Source of the DNA: Flavobacteriales bacterium CG_4_9_14_3_um_filter_32_8
GTDB lineage: Bacteria > Bacteroidota > Bacteroidia > Flavobacteriales_E > Vicingaceae
Length of the DNA stretch: 8,757 nucleotides
Reading direction: 5' to 3'
Assembly: GCA_002790175.1 (NCBI GenBank)
Contig: PFUQ01000246.1
Span: 4,151-12,907 of the forward strand
A program made the position numbers and the translations under genes. Below, piece after piece: positions 1 to 4,029 of this stretch; position 1 is the first letter of the stretch; every line of letters begins with the position of its first letter. The notes under the pieces are model-generated. The model saw only the letters and a program-made list of their open reading frames with translations. It made no database searches and was not told the origin of the DNA.

Positions 1-563
1 AAAGTTTCTAAAAATTGTTTTTTCTTATTGCGTTGAAAAAGAATTTCTGTTGGCTTAAAACCGTGCAACAGTTTTTCGATGTATTCTACAGAACCTTCTC
101 CAACTAAAAATTCACCAGTTGAAACATCTAAAAAAGCAACGCCACATTGTTTTGCATCAAAATGTATAGCAGCTAAAAAATTATTGGTTTTATTATCAAG
201 AATATGGTCATTGAAAGTAACGCCAGGAGTTACCAACTCTGTTACTCCTCTTTTTACTATTTTTTTTTCCTTGCTTGGGGCTTCTAATTGGTCACAAATT
301 GCTACTCTAAACCCCGCTCTTACTAATTTTGGTAAATAAGAATTTAAAGAGTGATGTGGAAAACCTGCCAACTCCAATTTGGCACCACCATTATTGCGGG
401 CTGTTAATACAATTCCTAATATGCTGGAAGCTTTTATCGCATCTTTTCCGAAAGTTTCATAAAAATCTCCCACTCTAAACAACAACAGTGCATCAGGATA
501 TTTCGCCTTAATACTATTGTATTGCTTCATTAAAGGAGTTTCTTTTTCTTCTAGTATTGACAC
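1..563 (-). CDS. mutS: DNA mismatch repair protein MutS, N-terminal part (runs off the left edge)
   Basis: MutS binds base mismatches and small loops in DNA and starts methyl- or nick-directed repair with MutL. The 187 codons visible cover the mismatch-binding domain I and part of the connector domain. The mismatch-reading motif G-D-F-Y-E is present, with Phe34 and Glu36 counted from the GTG start, close to Phe36 and Glu38 of the E. coli protein. Further conserved blocks are LAGFPHHSLNSYLPKLV, VAICDQLE, VKRGVTELVTPGV, NNFLAA and LDVSTGEF. No stop occurs before the edge, so the ATPase domain lies outside. The GTG at 561-563 is chosen because it gives the usual short leader (MSILEEKETPLMKQY); an in-frame TAA lies further upstream and the first in-frame ATG is at 528-530. 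The gene diverges from the RNA methyltransferase gene at 1022. Family identity is essentially certain; the exact start is not. Confidence 0.95.
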   Translation of the reverse strand, partial: MSILEEKETPLMKQYNSIKAKYPDALLLFRVGDFYETFGKDAIKASSILGIVLTARNNGGAKLELAGFPHHSLNSYLPKLVRAGFRVAICDQLEAPSKEKKIVKRGVTELVTPGVTFNDHILDNKTNNFLAAIHFDAKQCGVAFLDVSTGEFLVGEGSVEYIEKLLHGFKPTEILFQRNKKKQFLET

Positions 564-599
564 CGAAATAAAAATGAATGTTATTTATTTGCTTTCATA

Positions 600-607
600 C
601 AAACTTA
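600..607 (-). promoter_or_regulatory. Candidate -7 promoter element for mutS
   Basis: On the minus strand this reads TAAGTTTG, an exact match to the Bacteroidota -7 consensus TAnnTTTG. It lies 37 bases upstream of the proposed GTG start, so a transcript would have a leader of about 30 bases. A TTG at 624-626 could be the -33 element, with a 16-base spacer, slightly shorter than usual. The match is short and the region is AT-rich, so chance is possible. Confidence 0.4.
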
Positions 608-745
608 ATTGAATGAATAAAAACAACTCGATAAATAACCGATTAGTTATAAACAGAAATGCTTCTAATTGTTAATAGAAATAATGTTTTTCTCCCATTT
701 GTAAATAGTTAAAAGTATTGTAATTACTCAGCAGTATTTTTTAAT

Positions 746-874
746 CACATAGTTACATAGGTTTTAGCACAAAAAGTAAACATAGAAGCTTCGCTTTATA
801 TAGTTGATTCTATGTTTAAAATTCTTGTTTATGTAATACTTTTATCTTTAAAGTCCAATCTATTTAACTATATG
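746..874. repeat. Nested imperfect inverted repeat rich in CATAG/CTATG
   Basis: The outer arms are CACATAGTTACATAG at 746-760 and CTATTTAACTATATG at 860-874; they are complementary at 13 of 15 positions. The inner arms are TAAACATAGAA at 777-787 and TTCTATGTTTA at 808-818, an exact 11-base inverted repeat with a 20-base loop. The eight-base palindrome GAAGCTTC lies at 785-792 at the edge of that loop. The nested layout suggests a degenerate palindromic interspersed element or a structured RNA rather than a chance dyad. It encodes no protein, and I cannot assign it to a named family. Confidence 0.55.
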
Positions 875-957
875 GTTTAAAGTTTTGTAATGTGTTTTTT
901 AGCTTTTGAATTAGAATGTATTAATCTGCTATATAGTAACAAAGTTTTTAATTTGAG

Positions 958-965
958 TAGTTTTG
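958..965 (+). promoter_or_regulatory. Candidate -7 promoter element for the SpoU-family methyltransferase
   Basis: The sequence TAGTTTTG matches TAnnTTTG exactly and lies 56 bases upstream of the ATG at 1022. No clear TTG is found at the expected -33 distance. The call rests on the -7 match and its position only. Confidence 0.35.
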
Positions 966-1021
966 TTTCCTAAATCAAAAATGTATTATCCAATAATCAT
1001 TAAACAATATTCATTTTTAAG

Positions 1022-1555
1022 ATGAACAGAAAATTAAGAAATGATGAGTTAAATCGTATTTCGGTTGATGAATTTAAATCTACTATAAAATCACCTATTA
1101 TTATTATTTTGGATAATGTTAGGAGTTTAAACAACATTGGTTCAATTTTTAGAACTGCCGATGCTTTTTTAATTGAAGCTATTTATTTATGTGGCATCAC
1201 GGCACAACCTCCTCATCGTGAAATTCAAAAAACTGCATTAGGAGCCACCGAAACTGTTCATTGGAAATATTTTAATACTACCATTGAAGCAATAAAAGAA
1301 TTAAAAAAAGTAGGTTATCAAATTGCCGCAATTGAACAAACAGAAAACAGTGTACCATTAATTGATTTCTATCTAAAAAAAAATGAGAAAATAGCCATCA
1401 TTTTTGGTAATGAGGTGAGTGGCGTTGAGCAAGAAGCAATTAATTTAAGTGATTTGGTGATTGAAATACCTCAACAAGGAACTAAACATTCTTTAAACAT
1501 TTCAGTTTGTGCAGGAATTGTTATTTGGGATGTAACAACAAAATTTAGGAAGTAA
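1022..1555 (+). CDS. SpoU/TrmH-family RNA 2'-O-ribose methyltransferase
   Basis: This is a SAM-dependent methyltransferase of the SPOUT superfamily, whose members methylate the 2'-hydroxyl of tRNA or rRNA nucleotides in the cytoplasm. All three SpoU motifs are visible in the 177 residues. Motif 1 is LDNVRSLNNIGSIFR, with Asn37, Gly40 and the catalytic-type Arg44. Motif 2 is IIFGNEVSGV at about 126-135. Motif 3 is IEIPQQGTKHSLNISVCAG at about 147-165, which forms the knotted SAM site with Ser157-Leu158-Asn159. There is no N-terminal substrate-binding extension of the RlmB kind, so the protein is close to a bare catalytic domain, as in TrmL and short TrmH relatives. Which RNA position it modifies cannot be told from the sequence. 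The gene diverges from mutS and ends at a long hairpin shared with the convergent lipoprotein gene. Confidence 0.92.
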   Translation: MNRKLRNDELNRISVDEFKSTIKSPIIIILDNVRSLNNIGSIFRTADAFLIEAIYLCGITAQPPHREIQKTALGATETVHWKYFNTTIEAIKELKKVGYQIAAIEQTENSVPLIDFYLKKNEKIAIIFGNEVSGVEQEAINLSDLVIEIPQQGTKHSLNISVCAGIVIWDVTTKFRK

Positions 1556-1568
1556 AATAATCACCCAT

Positions 1569-1612
1569 ATATACTGAAACCAGCCGTCATCTGACGGATG
1601 GTTTCGGTATAT
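1569..1612. terminator. Long near-perfect hairpin between convergent genes (possible bidirectional terminator or palindromic repeat)
   Basis: Two 21-base arms, 1569-1589 and 1592-1612, are complementary except for one G-T wobble and one G-A mismatch. The centre is CCGTCATCTGACGG. The hairpin lies in the 83-base gap between two convergent stop codons, the right place for a shared terminator. There is no T tract on either side, so it may instead be an interspersed palindromic element or act only as a 3'-end stabiliser. Confidence 0.5.
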
Positions 1613-1638
1613 CAACTCAAAAACAGAAAGATACTATT

Positions 1639-1905
1639 CTAATCTAAGTCACATTCCGTTTTATCCTCATATGTAGTTCCTCCACTAGTGTATGTTGAAG
1701 AATAATCTCCAAGATTACATGTTTCTTTATCCGTTGCATTGCCTACTGGACCTGGTATCCCACTATTACTAGATGATGTTGTAGAAGAATTAGTAATTAC
1801 TCCGTTTTCACTAGATGTAGTAACACATACACACTCTTTTTTACTACAGCTAGCAAAAATTAAAACTCCTAAAGAAACTCCTAATACCATTAATACTTTT
1901 TTCAT
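1639..1905 (-). CDS. Small cysteine-rich lipoprotein, divergent fourth paralogue
   Basis: This 88-residue predicted lipoprotein has a signal peptide MKKVLMVLGVSLGVLIF and lipobox FASC with lipidated Cys20. The start at 1905 is chosen because it puts MKK directly before the hydrophobic segment; a longer frame from 1965 would be read through a palindromic repeat and has no signal-peptide logic. The mature part starts CSKKECVC (Cys20, 25, 27), nearly identical to the copy at 3147. A Ser/Thr/Asn/Gly-rich stretch of about 30 residues follows, then Cys63 and a last Cys85 four residues from the end (CDLD). The same cysteine plan occurs in the three smaller paralogues at 3147, 3464 and 3707. This copy is the longest and lies beyond the DoxX-thioredoxin gene. 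I do not recognise a named family, and function is unknown; location is inferred as membrane-anchored, facing the periplasm or cell surface. Confidence 0.82.
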   Translation of the reverse strand: MKKVLMVLGVSLGVLIFASCSKKECVCVTTSSENGVITNSSTTSSSNSGIPGPVGNATDKETCNLGDYSSTYTSGGTTYEDKTECDLD

Positions 1906-1930
1906 ATGTATATTTTTTATTTTTATTAAA

Positions 1931-1990
1931 TCGGTCATCCCGAGTATTCGGGATAGAACACTCATTGATGTTGGTGAGCATTTTGCTCAT
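1931..1990. repeat. Palindromic repeat-like element with two hairpins
   Basis: ATCCCGA at 1937-1943 and TCGGGAT at 1948-1954 form an exact 7-base stem with a 4-base loop. TGAGCA at 1975-1980 and TGCTCA at 1984-1989 form an exact 6-base stem with a 3-base loop. The GTCATCCCGA...TCGGGAT form resembles short palindromic elements that I recall as widespread between genes in Bacteroidota genomes; that resemblance is from memory. It lies in the probable leader of the lipoprotein gene that starts at 1905. Confidence 0.55.
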
Positions 1991-2032
1991 GACTTATTTC
2001 ATAAATTTTACTTTTAATAAATTTACTTAGTA

Positions 2033-2040
2033 CAAAAATA
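2033..2040 (-). promoter_or_regulatory. Candidate -7 promoter element for the lipoprotein gene at 1639-1905
   Basis: The minus strand reads TATTTTTG, an exact TAnnTTTG match, 128 bases upstream of the ATG. Transcription from it would give a leader of roughly 120 bases carrying both hairpins at 1937-1989. A TTTG at 2051-2054 is too close to be a -33 element. The surroundings contain long A and T runs, so a chance match is possible. Confidence 0.35.
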
Positions 2041-2096
2041 GAAAAAAAAACAAAAAAATTTTGATTTCATCTGATTAAAAGTACCATACGCTATTT

Positions 2097-3005
2097 TTAT
2101 TCATGTATGAAATAGTTACCGATATCATCCACATCGAATAATTCACCATACCATTTTTTCTTCATCACACCATCTTCCATATAAATGATAGCAGGTAATC
2201 GACCTCCACTATATTTAAAAAAAGTATCGTCATTCATCCAAATAAATGGAAAGTTGGGTTTTGTCTTTTCTAAAAATTCTAATAACCCTTTTTCTTTTTT
2301 GGAACCAATTACCAAATACAAATTATTAATTTTTTGCTCTCTATCCAATAGCACTAATTTAGAGGTAGCATTAATACAATGTTCGCACTGGTAACTTAAA
2401 AAAGCCACTACCTTTTTTCCTTTTGAAAAATCAACTTTTTGATTGGTTTTGTATAAAGGTGGCAATTCGGAAAAATCTATTGGTTTATTAACAGCTATTC
2501 CTTGTATGTTATGCAACCCAACTCGGTTTAATAAAAAAGTTGAAACAAAAGCTATTACTACAAATAGTAATGGTAACCATTTTTTAGTTCCGATTTCTCG
2601 GGAGGTATTTTTTTTATTGATAAAGACCATTAATCCAAAAAGAACACCATTTTTTAGTATTGAAGCTATTGGTGAAAGTGGTAAAAAGTTGCCAAAGCAA
2701 CCACAATCAGCAGTATTACCTTTGGTAATTAATAAATAAATCAAGTAAACAGTAAAAATTATTAACGAAGCTTGGGTGGTATAATAAATTTTATTTTTTA
2801 GCCAAACATTAAAAAGTATGGATAATCCCAAAAAAAGTTCAGCTGCGATAATAAACCGTGCTAAAAAAGGTGCGGTTAACCAATTAGCAACGCCTAAATC
2901 AACAAATACAATTTCAAAAGGTTCTATGGGAAACAACTTAGCTATGCCAGATAAGATAAAAACTAATCCAACAATTATTCTTAATATATAATTTATTATT
3001 TTCAT
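2097..3005 (-). CDS. DoxX/MauE-type membrane domain fused to a thioredoxin-like domain
   Basis: The 302-residue protein has two parts. Residues 1-165 form a DoxX/MauE-like membrane domain with hydrophobic segments at about 6-23, 48-66, 78-95 and 113-130, a further helix at 143-160, the early LSGIAKLF motif and a DCGCFG motif at 100-105 typical of the MauE branch. After a linker, residues about 175-302 form a thioredoxin-like domain with active site C207-E-H-C210 and a probable cis-proline at Pro271 (RLPAIIY). MauE/DoxX proteins are linked to quinone-coupled or disulfide chemistry, and TlpA-like domains exchange disulfides outside the cytoplasm. A membrane thiol-disulfide oxidoreductase is therefore inferred, with the thioredoxin part facing the periplasm. 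It resembles proteins I recall under the name BT_3928 family. It sits between paralogous cysteine-rich lipoproteins in the same orientation, which makes them candidate partners. It starts 141 bases downstream of the 3147 gene, behind a terminator. Confidence 0.85.
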   Translation of the reverse strand: MKIINYILRIIVGLVFILSGIAKLFPIEPFEIVFVDLGVANWLTAPFLARFIIAAELFLGLSILFNVWLKNKIYYTTQASLIIFTVYLIYLLITKGNTADCGCFGNFLPLSPIASILKNGVLFGLMVFINKKNTSREIGTKKWLPLLFVVIAFVSTFLLNRVGLHNIQGIAVNKPIDFSELPPLYKTNQKVDFSKGKKVVAFLSYQCEHCINATSKLVLLDREQKINNLYLVIGSKKEKGLLEFLEKTKPNFPFIWMNDDTFFKYSGGRLPAIIYMEDGVMKKKWYGELFDVDDIGNYFIHE

Positions 3006-3018
3006 TTGTTTTTTTACA

Positions 3019-3070
3019 CCTCCCTAACCCTCACTTCGACTTAGCTCAGTGCAGGCTCTTTTTAGGAGGG
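3019..3070. repeat. Palindromic repeat-like element upstream of the DoxX-thioredoxin gene
   Basis: CCTCCCTAA at 3019-3027 and TTAGGAGGG at 3062-3070 form an imperfect terminal inverted repeat, with one bulged base in CTCC(C)TAA against TTAGGAG. Inside are CACT at 3032-3035 and AGTG at 3048-3051 around CTTCGACTTAGCTC. On the minus strand the core reads CACTGAGCTAAGTCGAAGTG, a form I recall as a common intergenic repeat in Bacteroidota. It fills most of the gap between a terminator and the start codon at 3005. Confidence 0.55.
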
Positions 3071-3098
3071 AACTTCTTCTGCAGAGTAGATTCATTAC

Positions 3099-3128
3099 AA
3101 AAAAAAAGCTACCCAAAGGTAGCTTTTT
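3099..3128 (-). terminator. Rho-independent terminator after the lipoprotein gene at 3147-3362
   Basis: On the minus strand, AAAAAGCTACC and GGTAGCTTTTT (plus positions 3118-3128 and 3103-3113) form an exact 11-base stem with a 4-base loop, and the T run continues to nine bases. It begins 18 bases after the stop at 3147. It separates the three-lipoprotein group from the DoxX-thioredoxin gene downstream. Confidence 0.85.
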
Positions 3129-3146
3129 AAATCTAAAATAAATTAA

Positions 3147-3362
3147 TTAATTCATTGAGCAACTTCCATCAATTCCAAGTGCTTTATACGCTGCATCTGA
3201 TGCATCACAATACTCCTCTACAGAAGCAGATCCTGATGGCAAATCATCTTCAGTGAAACTTTCGGAAGCTCCACCAACAGTACATGTACATTCTTTTTTG
3301 CTACATGAAGTAAAAGCTATAGACCCTCCTACGATGATAGCGAATAATAATAATTTTTTCAT
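3147..3362 (-). CDS. Small cysteine-rich lipoprotein, third tandem copy
   Basis: This 71-residue predicted lipoprotein has signal peptide MKKLLLFAIIVGGSIAF and lipobox FTSC with lipidated Cys20. The mature part begins CSKKECTC (Cys20, 25, 27), carries an acidic stretch SFTEDDLPSGSASVEEYC with Cys52, and ends GSCSMN with Cys68 four residues from the end. The signal-peptide coding DNA and the cysteine frame closely match the next gene upstream (3464-3652), so the two arose by duplication. The mature protein is about 50 residues and acidic. It has four cysteines besides the lipidated one, enough for two disulfides or a small metal site; which of these is not decided by the sequence. It is followed at once by a strong terminator, making it the last gene of the group of three. 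No named family is recognised. Confidence 0.85.
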   Translation of the reverse strand: MKKLLLFAIIVGGSIAFTSCSKKECTCTVGGASESFTEDDLPSGSASVEEYCDASDAAYKALGIDGSCSMN

Positions 3363-3393
3363 AATAATTTAGTTAAGTTAATAATTCAGGGTG

Positions 3394-3420
3394 CAAGATA
3401 AGAAATATTTTTAATATCAA
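3394..3420 (-). promoter_or_regulatory. Possible promoter of the lipoprotein gene at 3147-3362
   Basis: On the minus strand, TTG (3418-3420) is followed after 17 bases by TATCTTG (3394-3400). This fits the Bacteroidota layout TTG-N17-23-TAnnTTTG, except that the -7 element lacks one T. The predicted start would lie about 25 bases before the ATG. It lies in a 101-base gap after the previous lipoprotein gene, so this copy may have its own promoter. Confidence 0.28.
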
Positions 3421-3463
3421 AAAAATAATTTATTTTTTTATATGCTTAACCTAATTATGGTTA

Positions 3464-3652
3464 TTATTTCATTGAACAGCTGGCACCACCTGTTCCTGCA
3501 TAATCGCATGCTTCACTTAAGGATATTCCAGAATCGTCAGCATCAGCTTGAGTAATTGTTACTCCATTATCACAAACACATTCTTCATCAGCACATGATG
3601 TGAAAGCTAAAACTCCACCTAAAATTAGGGCAAATAATAAAGATTTTTTCAT
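3464..3652 (-). CDS. Small cysteine-rich lipoprotein, second tandem copy
   Basis: At 62 residues this is the smallest paralogue. It has signal peptide MKKSLLFALILGGVLAF and lipobox FTSC with lipidated Cys20. The mature part begins CADEECVC (Cys20, 25, 27), continues with the acidic segment ITQADADDSGISLSEAC ending in Cys49, and closes with ASCSMK, where Cys59 is four residues from the end. The acidic segment aligns with ITYTNDDAKDAGVDLATYC of the gene upstream, and the ending CSMK with CSMN of the gene downstream, which ties all the copies together. It begins 54 bases after the stop of the 3707 gene with no terminator between, so the two are probably cotranscribed. The mature protein is only about 43 residues. 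Function is unknown, and I recognise no named family. Confidence 0.82.
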   Translation of the reverse strand: MKKSLLFALILGGVLAFTSCADEECVCDNGVTITQADADDSGISLSEACDYAGTGGASCSMK

Positions 3653-3706
3653 TGTTTTTATTTTTAATGTTACTAAGTTAAGTTCTGTATAAAAAAATTA
3701 ATTTGA

Positions 3707-3919
3707 TTATTGTAAAGTACATTGATTTGTTGGATTCGACAATTTAACAACTCCATCTAATCCTTCGCAATAAGTTGCTAAATCAACACCAGCATCTTTG
3801 GCATCGTCATTTGTATAAGTAATATTATTTCCATCTTGTTGACATTCACACTGTTCTTGAGCACAAGAAATAATAGTAGAAGAAACTACAATTAAACATA
3901 AATATAATATTTTTTTCAT
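3707..3919 (-). CDS. Small cysteine-rich lipoprotein, first tandem copy
   Basis: This 70-residue predicted lipoprotein has signal peptide MKKILYLCLIVVSSTI and lipobox IISC with lipidated Cys19; an extra Cys8 lies in the signal peptide and would be removed. The mature part begins CAQEQCECQQDGNN (Cys19, 24, 26), with the same C-x4-C-x-C spacing as the other copies. It then has ITYTNDDAKDAGVDLATYC with Cys51 and ends NQCTLQ with Cys67 four residues from the end. It is the first gene after the bidirectional terminator at 3968-4006, so its promoter should lie in the 48 bases at 3920-3967; an 8-base inverted repeat is there, but no TAnnTTTG match. It probably leads a short transcript with the 3464 gene. 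Function is unknown. Confidence 0.82.
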   Translation of the reverse strand: MKKILYLCLIVVSSTIISCAQEQCECQQDGNNITYTNDDAKDAGVDLATYCEGLDGVVKLSNPTNQCTLQ

Positions 3920-3946
3920 AGTAAGCTAAATAATAATAGTTAGTGG

Positions 3947-3968
3947 TAATACTTGAGTAAAAGTATTA
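3947..3968. promoter_or_regulatory. Inverted repeat upstream of the lipoprotein group (possible operator)
   Basis: TAATACTT at 3947-3954 and AAGTATTA at 3961-3968 are an exact 8-base inverted repeat with a 6-base spacer. It lies 28 to 49 bases upstream of the start codon at 3919, where a promoter is required, and abuts the terminator of the gene before. Its size and spacing suit a dimeric regulator. In AT-rich DNA a dyad of this size can also arise by chance. Confidence 0.3.
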
Positions 3969-4006
3969 AAAAAAAGGCTTCTGAGCAATTTCAGAAGCCT
4001 TTTTTT
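3968..4006 (-). terminator. Strong terminator after the OmpA/TPR lipoprotein gene (symmetrical)
   Basis: GGCTTCTGA at 3976-3984 and TCAGAAGCC at 3991-3999 form an exact 9-base stem with a 6-base loop. It is flanked by eight A at 3968-3975 and seven T at 4000-4006, so it has a T tract on either strand. It starts 23 bases after the stop of the 4030-5751 gene on the minus strand, its main client. Confidence 0.9.
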
Positions 4007-4029
4007 CCTAATAGGGTTAATTATTTTTT

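Larger units (their letters stand above)
564..1021. other. Gene-free divergent spacer between mutS and the RNA methyltransferase
   Basis: This 458-base stretch holds no convincing open reading frame and nothing resembling a tRNA or other known RNA. It contains one exact TAnnTTTG element facing each way (600-607 minus and 958-965 plus) and, between them, an imperfect nested inverted repeat covering about 746-874. The rest is AT-rich sequence in which I see no feature. Confidence 0.7.

Noticed and set aside
79..339. Open frame of 86 codons on the plus strand
   Set aside because: It lies entirely inside the mutS coding sequence on the other strand and has no protein-family features; it is a shadow frame.
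746..874. CRISPR array or tandem repeat
   Set aside because: The CATAG/CTATG words are arranged as nested inverted arms without regular spacing or spacers of equal length.
1906..1965. A 20-codon N-terminal extension of the fourth lipoprotein starting at 1965
   Set aside because: It would be translated through the CCCGA...TCGGG hairpin, and it places charged and polar residues before a complete MKK signal peptide. The paralogues all start at MKK.
3447..3463. TAACC-N7-GGTTA hairpin after the second lipoprotein gene as a terminator
   Set aside because: The stem is only five base pairs and no T run follows directly.
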